Of a stretch of DNA of 61,876 bases, positions 8,657-17,157 are shown piece after piece. Each line of letters begins with the position of its first letter. Position 1 is the stretch's first letter. Origin of the DNA: Planctomyces sp. SH-PL62 (lineage in GTDB: Bacteria > Planctomycetota > Planctomycetia > Planctomycetales > Planctomycetaceae); assembly GCA_945893075.1 (NCBI GenBank), contig CAMDDX010000003.1, positions 1-61,876 on the forward strand, in the 5' to 3' direction. The notes under the pieces were generated by a model. It ran no database searches, was not told where the DNA came from, and worked only from the letters and a program-made list of their open reading frames with translations. A program made the position numbers and the translations under genes.

Positions 8657-9814
8657 TTATGCGATCACGATCAGATCACGGCTGAATTGTGACAGCACTT
8701 CGCAACCGTCATTGGTCACAAGCACGTTGTCGATGATCCGCGCACCCAGTCGCTCGTCGCCGAGAAACACCGGTGGCTCGACCGTGATGACCATACCGGC
8801 TTGCAGCGTGTAGGTGCTGCCGCCGAACAGGTAGATCGGTTCGGCCCAGGTCGGTGGCGAACCAGGAGCGAGACCGTATCCGCTCAAATGAACGCGCGCG
8901 GAATCGAGTCCAGCGTCGGCGATCACTCGCTTCGCCGCTTCGTGCGGGACGACGGCGGGAACGCCAGCGCGGATCTCCGCCATGCAGGCGTCCGACGCGC
9001 GGCAGACGAGATCGTACAGCTCGCGCATCCGAGCGGTTGGTTGGCCCAGACAGAATTGGCGGCCGATCGTGGCGGTGTAGCGTTTGAACGTCGCTCCGTA
9101 TTCGATGTTGCCGAAGTCGCCGCGGCGCAGACGCCGATCGGTGGGTGCTCCGTGGCTGAAGCACGAGCGTTCGCCGGAAACGAGATTGATCGGGCTGGCG
9201 GCTAAACCGCTGCCGGCGGTCAGCAGCGCGTGATAGACCTCACCCGCGAGTTCGAGTTCGCTGCGGCCCTCAGCCAGCGATTCCGCGAACCGCTTCATCG
9301 CCACGTCGGCGATGCGATTGGCTTCGCGGATGTATTTCAATTCGGTTGCTGACTTCACGAGCGTCAGGTCATGAATCAAGTTCGTCGCCTCGGCCACCAG
9401 CGACTCACCGAAGAGTTGTTTGATCCGCACGTAATGATGCGGGTGCAGATAGAACCCCGGCACCTCCATGCCGATGCGCGTCCCTGGAATGCCGAGTGAC
9501 TCGGAGATGCGTGCAAGAGCCGCGATTGGGTCTTCCGGTTCGCCTCCGCCATAGGTGTGAAGCTGGTCAACCAGCGCGTCGTCCCGGAATTCGTTCCGCT
9601 CGCCATCGCGAGTCAGCACGCTGATCGGCCCCGGCTTGGCCGAGATCAGCAAGCATTGAAATTCCTGATAGCTCTTCGCATCCGAACCCGTCAGCCAACG
9701 GATCGAGACCGGATGAAAGACCAACAGCCAATCGAGGCCCGCCGCCCCGATGGCTTCGTGGGCGCGTGATCGGCGAGAGGCGAATTCTTCGGCGGAGAAA
9801 TCGTGTTTGGACAT
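8657..9814 (-). CDS. M24-fold (creatinase/prolidase-like) hydrolase lacking metal ligands
   Basis: 385 residues: an N-terminal creatinase-like domain to about residue 150, then the pita-bread domain of family M24. In metallo-members of this family the site uses Asp, Asp, His, Glu, Glu. Here the first Asp position reads GNIEYG, the second reads RYTATIG, and the His loop reads LSGYGLAPG. The late Glu is kept (VITVEPP). The pattern matches metal-independent M24 relatives such as creatinase or ectoine-hydrolase-like enzymes rather than aminopeptidases. It lies in the same orientation as an MFS transporter and an enolase-superfamily enzyme upstream, suggesting catabolism of an imported N-containing small molecule. 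The assignment to the fold is firm, the reaction open. Confidence 0.87.
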   Translation of the reverse strand: MSKHDFSAEEFASRRSRAHEAIGAAGLDWLLVFHPVSIRWLTGSDAKSYQEFQCLLISAKPGPISVLTRDGERNEFRDDALVDQLHTYGGGEPEDPIAALARISESLGIPGTRIGMEVPGFYLHPHHYVRIKQLFGESLVAEATNLIHDLTLVKSATELKYIREANRIADVAMKRFAESLAEGRSELELAGEVYHALLTAGSGLAASPINLVSGERSCFSHGAPTDRRLRRGDFGNIEYGATFKRYTATIGRQFCLGQPTARMRELYDLVCRASDACMAEIRAGVPAVVPHEAAKRVIADAGLDSARVHLSGYGLAPGSPPTWAEPIYLFGGSTYTLQAGMVITVEPPVFLGDERLGARIIDNVLVTNDGCEVLSQFSRDLIVIA

Positions 9815-9864
9815 CGTTGTGAAACTCGCCTCATCGTTTGTTGGGACTCAAAGTGGCGATTGCG

Positions 9865-10045
9865 CTTTGGCCCGAAGGGTCATCACTCGAAAGCCCAGGG
9901 CAACGCCCTGGGTCAGCTCTCAAGCCCTGAAGGGGCGATACTTTCTGCGATTGTTTGTTTCGCCCTTTCAGGGCTTTGGAATCTTCGAGATCGAAAACCC
10001 AGGGCGTTGCCCTGGGCTTTCGAGTTGCGACCCTTCGGGCCAAAG
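9865..10045. repeat. Nested palindrome, 48-bp outer arms
   Basis: Arm 9865-9912 (starting CTTTGGCCCGAAGGGT) pairs with 9998-10045 at about 45 of 48 positions. The inner segments around 9921-9935 (AAGCCCTGAAGGGGCG) and 9961-9977 also pair. The modules are the same as in 3018-3320. It lies within the operon, between the MFS and M24 genes. Confidence 0.9.
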
Positions 10046-10053
10046 CACAAAAC

Positions 10054-11367
10054 TCAATCGGAAGACCAATCATTGACGACGTTGCTTGAGGAATTCTCCG
10101 GCGGCTTGATCACGAACCAAATCAGTCCGCCGAGACCGGCGATGACACAGGCCACGGAGATCGCGTTGGGCCAGCCCATGGATTGGGCCATGAACGGCGT
10201 GAGGACCGGTGCGATAAACCCGCCAATGTTGCCAATGGTGTTCAGGAACGCTCCGGCGAAGCCGCGAGCCTCCCCGCCGATGTCGGTCGCTGTCGTCCAG
10301 AAGACCCCTTCGCACATGCCCAGCAATGCCATCGAGGTCGCGAGGCATACGGTGACGTTCAAGTAGTCATCCATCTGCACGCCGAGCCGAGCGAACAGCG
10401 CGCCCAGGATCAGGCCAGTCATGACAATGCAACGCCGTCCGCCAATGGTCCCGAACCGCTTGCACATGACTCCGGTGCTGAGGCCGCCGATGACCATGCC
10501 AGCTCCCATCGCCAGGAAGATGTAGAACGAAGCCCGCCGAGAGTCGGCATTCGACACATGCAGCTCAGACTTGAAGTAGTAATCCAGCCAATAAAAAAAG
10601 AGGTATTGGAGATAGCTATAGGCGGCATAACTGAGCGACAGCAGCCAGAGACTGCTTTCTCCCAGCAGCATCCACGCCGCGCGGGAATCGGCTTCGGCCG
10701 TCACCACGGAGTCCGAAGGTTGCGGTGCCGGCAGTGACGGCGACGCCACGAACTTCCACAGCACACCGAACGCGATCAACACACCACCGCTCGCGACAAA
10801 CGCCCACGGCCAGCCGAGCGTATCCATCAACCAGCCGAAGATCGGGTAACTGAAGGCGATGCCAATCAAGGCTCCGGCCGTGCGCAGGCCATTCGCAGTG
10901 GCTCGATGGCGATCGGGCATCAAATCGGACGCGACATGGGCGGCTCCCGGATGAAGCGGCGCGCTGCAAGCACCGGTTAAGCCGCGCAGCATCAGCAGTC
11001 CAATCAACAGACTCGCCGGAGTGTTGCTGAGCCAGGTCAGTGCCCCGGTCAGCGCGACGACCGTCCCCATCGTCAGGCCGAGCCACATCAAAACTCTCGC
11101 CGATCCAAAGCGGTCGACCAGCCAACCACCGGGCAACATGAGAGTCGTGTAAACAATCCCAAACGACGTATAGACCCAACCCATTTCGACTTCAGAGATG
11201 CCGAGCTGTTTGATGAAGACTTCCGTGCCAGCGACCGCCAGTCCTTCGCGGTTGAAGTGCGCCAATGCTGCGTAGCCCATGAGCAGAACCACAATCCGCC
11301 AACGATCGAACGAGGAAGGCGAACTCGCAACGGAAGTGTTTGTCATGGGAGTCGGCGTCACTTTCAT
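10054..11367 (-). CDS. Major facilitator superfamily transporter
   Basis: A 437-residue inner-membrane protein with about twelve membrane segments. The loop between segments 2 and 3 carries GGWLVDRFGSARVL, the standard MFS motif, and GMVIGGLSTGVMCKRFGTIGGRR repeats it in the second half. It resembles anion:cation symporter-type MFS proteins, which import organic acids, and sits between a mandelate-racemase-type enzyme and an M24 hydrolase. Its start overlaps the stop of the upstream enolase-superfamily gene by four bases (ATGA), so the two are probably translationally coupled. Uptake of the substrate of those enzymes is inferred. Confidence 0.93.
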   Translation of the reverse strand: MKVTPTPMTNTSVASSPSSFDRWRIVVLLMGYAALAHFNREGLAVAGTEVFIKQLGISEVEMGWVYTSFGIVYTTLMLPGGWLVDRFGSARVLMWLGLTMGTVVALTGALTWLSNTPASLLIGLLMLRGLTGACSAPLHPGAAHVASDLMPDRHRATANGLRTAGALIGIAFSYPIFGWLMDTLGWPWAFVASGGVLIAFGVLWKFVASPSLPAPQPSDSVVTAEADSRAAWMLLGESSLWLLSLSYAAYSYLQYLFFYWLDYYFKSELHVSNADSRRASFYIFLAMGAGMVIGGLSTGVMCKRFGTIGGRRCIVMTGLILGALFARLGVQMDDYLNVTVCLATSMALLGMCEGVFWTTATDIGGEARGFAGAFLNTIGNIGGFIAPVLTPFMAQSMGWPNAISVACVIAGLGGLIWFVIKPPENSSSNVVNDWSSD

Positions 11368-12527
11368 CCGATTTGGTATTTCACGGCCAAGTATTCGGGG
11401 AACCGATAGCCGATTCCTGGAGCATCGGAAAACTCGATCACGCCGTCCTTCACCGGGAAGCCTGCCTCTTGGAGTTCTCGTCGCAGCGGCGAATCAAAGA
11501 CTTCGGCCGGTGCAAATTCAATGAACGGCGTGATCGGCGAATACGCCGCCAAGTGGACCGACGCCGCGCCGAGAATTTGCGTCGACCAATTGCCGGGACA
11601 GACCAATGCTCCGCGCGGCACGGCCAGATCGACGATCCGTTTCGCTTCGGTCAATCCGCCGCAGGTCGTCATGTAGGGCTGCATCACCGAGACCTTGCCG
11701 CGATCCATCATGTCGAGGAACTCCCAGCGCGTGACACCATGCTCCCCCATCGCCAGCGGGATCGACGTCAGCTCGGCGAGCCGCGCGTAGGGCTCCGGCG
11801 AGTCCACCGGAAACGGCGTCTCGAAAAAGAAGATGTCGAGTTCTTCTAACTCTCGGCAGATACGAGCGACCGTCGGCACGTCGTTGAACAGATAGCCGAC
11901 ATCCACCATCAGCGTCGGTTCGGGGCCGAGCGTTTCTCTAGCTCGGCGAGCCAGTTCGACGACGTCTTTCGGCGACGACATCATCGGCTCGACTTTGAAC
12001 GCGCGGTAACCGAGTTCCAGCAATCGCTCGGCCCGTTCCGTCTGTTGAGCGAACATTGCCTCGCCTCCCCAGACGTCGGAGACCAGCGTGCAATACGGCA
12101 CGACGCCGGTCTTGCGAGTTTCGCTATGCGTTTGAAACGGCCCGCGTTGAACGCCTCCAAGTAATTGCCACACCGGTTGATTCAGCGCCTGCCCATAGAT
12201 GTCCCAGATCGCGACATCCAGCGCGCCGAGAATAATGATCTCCCACCCGCGGCGATTGGTGTGCATCAACGAGTCCCACACATGCTGCCACACGCGCTCC
12301 GGGTGAGTGATCTCCTGCCCGATCAATAGCCGTCCGAAATGCGTGTCCGTTCCGCCGACCGTCGCTTGCACCACTCCCGGCGGCACGCGAAAGACTTCCG
12401 AGAACCCGACCAGTCCATCATCCGTATGCACTCGCAAGCAGGCGAGCGGTTCGACGCCACCCTGATCAGGGTCGATGTCAGGCCCATCGCCGATGACGAA
12501 GGTTTCCAGCCGAGTGATCTTCCGCAT
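11364..12527 (-). CDS. Enolase-superfamily (mandelate racemase/muconate lactonising type) enzyme
   Basis: About 387 residues, cytoplasmic. The N-terminal capping domain ends near residue 130 and the TIM-barrel follows. Active-site landmarks are FKVEP (the general-base Lys strand), VDVGYLF, FFETPF and MGEHG supplying Asp, Glu and Glu magnesium ligands, and PGNWST near the end. These enzymes abstract a proton next to a carboxylate, most often as sugar-acid dehydratases or racemases. The gene is first in an operon with the MFS transporter and M24 hydrolase. The ATG at 12527 follows a TTG that could also serve as start. The precise reaction cannot be read from the sequence. Confidence 0.9.
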   Translation of the reverse strand: MRKITRLETFVIGDGPDIDPDQGGVEPLACLRVHTDDGLVGFSEVFRVPPGVVQATVGGTDTHFGRLLIGQEITHPERVWQHVWDSLMHTNRRGWEIIILGALDVAIWDIYGQALNQPVWQLLGGVQRGPFQTHSETRKTGVVPYCTLVSDVWGGEAMFAQQTERAERLLELGYRAFKVEPMMSSPKDVVELARRARETLGPEPTLMVDVGYLFNDVPTVARICRELEELDIFFFETPFPVDSPEPYARLAELTSIPLAMGEHGVTRWEFLDMMDRGKVSVMQPYMTTCGGLTEAKRIVDLAVPRGALVCPGNWSTQILGAASVHLAAYSPITPFIEFAPAEVFDSPLRRELQEAGFPVKDGVIEFSDAPGIGYRFPEYLAVKYQIG

Positions 12528-12546
12528 CAAGGCAACGCTCCTAGCT

Positions 12547-12725
12547 CGAAAGGTTTCCGCAGGATTCCCATTCGCTGTCTCCCTTCATTCGCTGTCGCCT
12601 CTTTGCCTGGAATGAGAGATCGACAGCGAATGAAGGGAGACAGCGAATGAAGGGAGACAGCGAATGCAAGAATCTGAGACGCACCTCAAGAGACAAGCTC
12701 GGTGAAGTTTGTGTCAATGTTCTCC
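12547..12725. repeat. Right copy of the ~200-bp direct repeat, with 17-bp tandem units
   Basis: Matches 8416-8630. Arms 12569-12597 and 12621-12649 are a perfect 29-bp inverted repeat. The right arm is extended by an extra AAGGGAGACAGCGAATG unit (12650-12666), making a short 17-bp tandem array that the left copy lacks. Confidence 0.87.
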
Positions 12726-12741
12726 GAGTGGCCGTCGCGGC

Positions 12742-13836
12742 TCACGCGGAACTCAACAGCGCGGCTTCGATCGTCAGTCCGGGCCCGAAGGCCAGAGCCA
12801 CACAGGGACCAGCGACCGCCTCCGCGCGCAGGCGGTCGAGAATGAACAGGATCGTTGGCGAAGACATATTTCCAAAGTCCGCGAGAACCGATTCGCTGAC
12901 CGCCCATTGCTCGCGCTGCAAGCCGAGCGCTTCGCCCGCCGCCGACAAGATGCGCGGTCCTCCCGGATGAAACGCCCACGAGCGAATGTCGTCCAGCGTG
13001 AGATTGCGCGAACCCAACCAGTCGCTCAGCCACGGACGCAGATGTTGCTTAATGAGTTCCGGCACGCGGGCCGACAGCGTCATCTCAAACCCGTGATCGC
13101 GAATCCGCCAACCCATATCGCCGAGTGTCTCCGGCAACACAACCGAACCGGACGCCAGCAACCGCCAACCGGCTCCCGCGTCGTCGTTCGTCAGCACGAC
13201 GGCCGCCGCGCCGTCGGCGAAGAGCGCATTGGACACGATGCGATCCGGCGACCAGCCGTATTGATGATGCAGGCTGCACAGCTCGACGCAGCACAGCAAC
13301 ACGTTCGCGTGCGGATCGGCTTTCAAAAACGCATCGGCGACGCGCAGACCGTTGAGTGCTCCGTGACAGCCCATGAAGCCGACGTGCGTTCGAGCCACGC
13401 TCGGCGACAGCCCCGCCGTTTGCAGCAACTCGATGTCGAATCCGGGCGCGTGAAAGCCGCTGCAACTGACCGTCACCAGATGCGTGATGTCGGCCGCTTC
13501 TGTTTGCGAATCGGACAATGCTCGCTGAGTGGCCAGCGTGGCAAGCAGACTCGCATGTTGTTCGTAGGACCGCATCCGCTCGGAAGTCGTCGGGCCCAGC
13601 GGACTCTCTGCGCTGCGTGGCGAGTACGTGGATTGTTGAACGACTCCCGCATCGGCATTCGATTCCAGCACGACGCTATGCCGGCGTCGCACCCCCGCGC
13701 GGCGATACAGGCCGCGTAATACGCGAGCTTGTTCCTCGGTGTCGGCATTGAACGGCAGCACGAAATCCGCTGCATCGGCCTGAGCAATCGAATGCTCCGG
13801 CAAGGCCAGACCGAATCCGCGAAGCCAGCTCGGCAT
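12742..13836 (-). CDS. Type III polyketide synthase (chalcone/stilbene synthase family)
   Basis: 364 residues, cytoplasmic homodimer expected. The catalytic triad of the family is intact: Cys157 in GFMGCHGAL, His290 in AFHPGG and Asn323 in FGNMSSPT. Bacterial members extend an acyl starter with malonyl-CoA and cyclise it to alkylresorcinols, alkylpyrones or similar. It is the last gene of a compact operon, twelve bases after a flavoprotein gene that itself overlaps a methyltransferase gene. The trio suggests a type III polyketide that is then oxidised and methylated, for example to a methoxylated or quinone lipid. The product is inferred, not seen. Confidence 0.95.
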   Translation of the reverse strand: MPSWLRGFGLALPEHSIAQADAADFVLPFNADTEEQARVLRGLYRRAGVRRRHSVVLESNADAGVVQQSTYSPRSAESPLGPTTSERMRSYEQHASLLATLATQRALSDSQTEAADITHLVTVSCSGFHAPGFDIELLQTAGLSPSVARTHVGFMGCHGALNGLRVADAFLKADPHANVLLCCVELCSLHHQYGWSPDRIVSNALFADGAAAVVLTNDDAGAGWRLLASGSVVLPETLGDMGWRIRDHGFEMTLSARVPELIKQHLRPWLSDWLGSRNLTLDDIRSWAFHPGGPRILSAAGEALGLQREQWAVSESVLADFGNMSSPTILFILDRLRAEAVAGPCVALAFGPGLTIEAALLSSA

Positions 13837-13848
13837 GATTGAGTCCTT

Positions 13849-15081
13849 TCAACCGCAGCGAGTGATCGCGAGTGATTGCGGCGTTGGTAAGCTGACACCA
13901 CGCACGAGAGGCTGCAAGAGCCTCGGCATCTTCGGCAAGAGAAACATCGCCCACCGCACGCAGGTCGGGGACTTGAGAAATGCGGCGAGCATCCCGCACG
14001 TGCGCTGTCGCGATCGCACAATCCGCGCGTGCTCGCGAGACCATGTCTTCGCGAGTGCTGGCTGCCAATCGTCGCACGCCGCGCCGGCCAACGGTGCGAG
14101 TGCGACGGCGGAGGCCAAGGCCCAACCCATCCCTTCTCCCGTGAACGGCTCGACGTATCCCGACGCATCGCCGAGCACGAACAATCGCTCGGCCGCGACC
14201 GGCGTTGTCGAGCGTGTGAGCGCCGGTGTGCCGAGCCATTCCGCCTTGGCCATCGCAGAGATTGCGGGGAAACCAGCTTGAGACAGCACCTTGGCCGCCG
14301 CGAGTGCCGGCCCGCCAGCCTCGCGAATCAGACGCGCATCGAACGCGGCGGCGATGTTTAACGCGCCGTTTTCGACACACACCAAGCCGACGTATCCGCC
14401 GCGACCGACCGCCATGTGAATCACACCGGGCGTGTACTCGACCGGGAATTCTGCGACTTCGCAACCGGCTCCGATGCGCGACGACCGCGCCGTCCGGTCG
14501 CGAATCTCGATGACGTCGCACAAGCTCGGATGCCCCAATCCGTCCGCCGCGAGCACGACCTTTGCAGTTGCAGAATTCATCAGCCGGAACGCGCTAGCGT
14601 CCGGTTGCGTGGGATATTTCGCAAACCGGACGCTAGCGCGTTCCGGCTGATAACGATCGGCATCGGCCACACGTTTCAGTTCGACGATTCGTCCATCGCC
14701 GTTGGTTTCTCTGACCGTCGCGCTCACCCCGTCTTGAAACGTGACTCCCGCGCGAATCGCGGCGTCCACGAGTTTCTGATCGAGCACCGTGCGCGAGATC
14801 GCTCGACCGCTCGGCAACGGCAGGCTCAAGCGACGTGAACCGGCTCGCAGATCAAATCCGGTCAGTTCGGGAGCAAAGCTGTCGCGCAGCACGTCACCGA
14901 GTCCGATCTCTTCCAGCAGCGTCACCGCCGCGTGATTCAAGCACGCACCGCAAACCTTGCGGCGCGGAAAGCGTTTCTTGTCGAGCAACAACACGCGACG
15001 CCCGTCAATCGCAAGCTGCCGAGCGGCAACTGATCCGGCAGGGCCGGCTCCGATGACGATCACATCCCAGTCGGTCGTCAT
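13849..15081 (-). CDS. FAD-dependent oxidoreductase of the geranylgeranyl-reductase type, with an internal palindrome
   Basis: About 410 residues. FAD-binding GAGPAG lies near the start, the KVCGACLN motif follows about 40 residues later, and GDASGYVEPFTGEGM binds the FAD pyrophosphate in the C-terminal half. Relatives reduce isoprenoid double bonds or hydroxylate aromatic rings; next to a type III PKS, ring hydroxylation is the more likely job. The start at 15081 overlaps the methyltransferase stop as ATGA. About residues 145-170 are encoded by an inserted palindrome (14579-14651) that keeps the frame open and adds a segment containing PERASVRFAKYP. That insertion falls between the substrate-domain strands and VVLAADG, so the enzyme may remain active. 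Confidence 0.9.
   Translation of the reverse strand: MTTDWDVIVIGAGPAGSVAARQLAIDGRRVLLLDKKRFPRRKVCGACLNHAAVTLLEEIGLGDVLRDSFAPELTGFDLRAGSRRLSLPLPSGRAISRTVLDQKLVDAAIRAGVTFQDGVSATVRETNGDGRIVELKRVADADRYQPERASVRFAKYPTQPDASAFRLMNSATAKVVLAADGLGHPSLCDVIEIRDRTARSSRIGAGCEVAEFPVEYTPGVIHMAVGRGGYVGLVCVENGALNIAAAFDARLIREAGGPALAAAKVLSQAGFPAISAMAKAEWLGTPALTRSTTPVAAERLFVLGDASGYVEPFTGEGMGWALASAVALAPLAGAACDDWQPALAKTWSREHARIVRSRQRTCGMLAAFLKSPTCVRWAMFLLPKMPRLLQPLVRGVSLPTPQSLAITRCG
14579..14651. repeat. Perfect 28-bp-arm palindrome inside a coding sequence
   Basis: Arms 14579-14606 and 14624-14651 are exact reverse complements around a 17-nt loop. The core is CCGGAACGCGCTAGCG. It has the form of the intergenic palindromes but sits within the flavoprotein gene, which stays in frame across it. 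Confidence 0.97.
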
Positions 15082-15815
15082 GGTCGTCTCCAATTGAGCA
15101 AGAAACGTTGCGGCCAGTGTCGCGAGAACGTCGCTCCCTGCAAGCCGGCCTGCTCACAAAGACGCAATGCTTCTTGTGGCGTGAAGGCTCCCGCGACCGA
15201 CAGCGGTCCATCCACATGCACGATTCGCGACCGCGACAGCAATCGCGTTCCGAACAACGCCAGCAAGTAGCCGCTGCGGCTGCGAGTCAAATCGTTGACC
15301 AAGACGGCACGTTTCGCCGCCGCAGCCATCGACCGCAGCACGCGCACCGCGTCCGGTTCATCCAGATGATGCAGGAACAGCGAGCACATGACGACTTCGA
15401 ACTCCGCCGGCAATGGTTGATTCAAGACATCGTGATGAAAGAACTCGATCGACTCATCAAACGAGTCGGCTCGACGACGCGCGATGTCCAGCGCGGTCGG
15501 ACTGATGTCACAGGCCGAGACTCGGACCGGCAAACCGGCGAGTCTCGTCCACCGCGCGATCGCGGCGGTGACATCTCCGCCACCGCACGCCACGTCGAGC
15601 AATCGCAGCGGTCGCTCGGCCGAACATCCCATCGCAAGCTGGTGCAGAGCAGGACACACGATCGCCGCGCTGCGGCTCCACCAATTGACGCGACGCAATC
15701 CCGCCAACGCGCGTGCGTGTTCTGAGACGTCGAGCGACGGCTCGTCCATCAACTCATCTTCACGATGCCGCTCGGTCAGTCGAGCCAACGCGTGCAGTTG
15801 ATTCAGCCACAGCAT
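15078..15815 (-). CDS. Class I SAM-dependent methyltransferase
   Basis: About 245 residues. The SAM-binding motif I reads LLDVACGGGDVT, then CDISPTALDIA gives the acidic residue binding the ribose, and VVMCSLFLHHLDEPD is the motif IV region seen in UbiE/quinone-type and small-molecule methyltransferases. It is the first gene of the type III PKS operon and its stop overlaps the flavoprotein start by four bases, so it probably methylates the polyketide product or its oxidised form. The N-terminus is uncertain: ATG 15815 keeps a helical leader ending ELMDEPSLD that looks conserved in style, while ATG 15749 would begin at MDEP. Confidence 0.87.
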   Translation of the reverse strand: MLWLNQLHALARLTERHREDELMDEPSLDVSEHARALAGLRRVNWWSRSAAIVCPALHQLAMGCSAERPLRLLDVACGGGDVTAAIARWTRLAGLPVRVSACDISPTALDIARRRADSFDESIEFFHHDVLNQPLPAEFEVVMCSLFLHHLDEPDAVRVLRSMAAAAKRAVLVNDLTRSRSGYLLALFGTRLLSRSRIVHVDGPLSVAGAFTPQEALRLCEQAGLQGATFSRHWPQRFLLNWRRP

Positions 15816-15835
15816 TAAGCAGTCTCTCACGCAAT

Positions 15836-16000
15836 CCTGGAGTGCGGTGGCTCGACACCGCCATCCATTCCGTTGGAATTGCGACACTGACAATCAAGAA
15901 CCGTTGCTACTCAAATCGACTGAGCAATGGTCGTTTTCTCGGCCACCAACGTCTGTATTCCAAATGAATGGAGGGCTGCGTCGAACCGCAGCACTCCAGG
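15836..16000. repeat. Palindrome of the same family as 4922-5086
   Basis: Arms 15836-15880 and 15957-16000 begin CCTGGAGTGC and end GCACTCCAGG. They are less perfect than at 4922-5086: the left arm has GGTGGCTCGACACCGCC where the right arm predicts a different, GCTGCG-type core. It lies upstream of the PKS operon and may carry its promoter within or beside it. Confidence 0.8.
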
Positions 16001-16027
16001 GAACGAGAACCGAGAAAAACCGGCCGC

Positions 16028-17062
16028 TCAGCGTTGGTAAATCGGCAGGTAGCCGTTGTCGATCTGCAAGATCGTGGCGTTCATCGCGGTGTTGTAGACC
16101 TCACCGACGTGGCCGTCTTTCCAAGCGCCGTTGGCCGACTGCTTGCTGAGGATCTCTTTGCTGGTCTCGGCGAAGTACTTGTTCCACTCCTCGTCACCCA
16201 GCCGGTACACGACTTGAGCGTAGTAGTAGTGCGAGTAGTGCCAATGTCCGAAGAGCTGATTGCTACCACCCTTGCCCGGCCAGACGTTTTGGCGGCAGTA
16301 CTCCAGCATCTTCTTGACGTGCTCCGATTCGCCGTACTCGCCGGCATTGAACATGGCGGCGCAGGCAGCGGCGGTGATCGGCGGGCGAGCACCTCCGCCA
16401 CGAATGCTGTATTGCACGCCCCCTTCGGGAGTCGTGCAGTCTTGGATGTACTTTTTGGCCTTCTCGATGACTTCCTTCGGCACGGGGATGCCGGCGTTGC
16501 GGCAGGCTCGCAGACCTTGCACCTGCGTGATGCAGGTTGAGCCTTCATCAAAGTTCGGCTGATCCTTGGCCGAGACGTAGCCCCAGCCACCACGATCGGT
16601 CTGGGCCTGCGCGGAAAACTCAACGGCTTTGATGAGCACACGCTTCAAGTCGGCACGGCGTTCGGAGTCTTCTTCCTCACCGTAGACTTGCGAGAGAAAC
16701 AGCATCGAGAAGCCATGCCCGTAGGTGTAGTGATAGTCGTCCTTGAAACCGATCAGTCCGGACGGCTGAGCCATGTCGAGCAGGTAATCGACCGACAGCC
16801 GAATGTTCTTGGAGTACTTGCCGCGCGTGGTGGTCGAGCCTTCGGCCAACATCGCGTTGCCCGCCAGCGCCGTCATCGCGACGCGGTACTGACCCTGATT
16901 CGCTTCCCAGTAACCTTGCCGCCGTTGTTCTCGCGCGAGGTAATCCAACGCTCGCGAGACTGCCGCCACGATCTTGGGGTCTTTCTTCTTCTTGACCGCC
17001 CACGCCGGATCCGGAAGCAGAAGCAGAGCCATCGCCGCCAGGATCACCGCTATTCGACGCAT
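16028..17062 (-). CDS. Secreted prenyltransferase/squalene-cyclase-like alpha-toroid protein
   Basis: 344 residues with a classic signal peptide (MRRIAVILAAMALLLL to PAWA). Repeated segments such as RQGYWEANQGQYRVAMTALAGNAML, TDRGGWGYVS, EGGVQYS and SANGAWKDG have the Gly/Trp/Gln character of the alpha6/alpha6 toroid repeats found in protein prenyltransferase beta subunits and terpene cyclases. No DDTA or DCTAE acid motif of a real cyclase is visible, so enzymatic activity is doubtful. The export signal points to a periplasmic or surface role. Its proximity to the PKS operon is probably fortuitous since a palindrome and its own promoter space separate them. Confidence 0.85.
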   Translation of the reverse strand: MRRIAVILAAMALLLLPDPAWAVKKKKDPKIVAAVSRALDYLAREQRRQGYWEANQGQYRVAMTALAGNAMLAEGSTTTRGKYSKNIRLSVDYLLDMAQPSGLIGFKDDYHYTYGHGFSMLFLSQVYGEEEDSERRADLKRVLIKAVEFSAQAQTDRGGWGYVSAKDQPNFDEGSTCITQVQGLRACRNAGIPVPKEVIEKAKKYIQDCTTPEGGVQYSIRGGGARPPITAAACAAMFNAGEYGESEHVKKMLEYCRQNVWPGKGGSNQLFGHWHYSHYYYAQVVYRLGDEEWNKYFAETSKEILSKQSANGAWKDGHVGEVYNTAMNATILQIDNGYLPIYQR

Positions 17063-17157
17063 GATGCTGTTCCTCCACCGGGGCCACGCAAGCGAGTCAG
17101 GAAAGGTCGCGGCGACAACATATCAACTGCGGAGCGTCGCCGAATAGGGCGTCGTAT

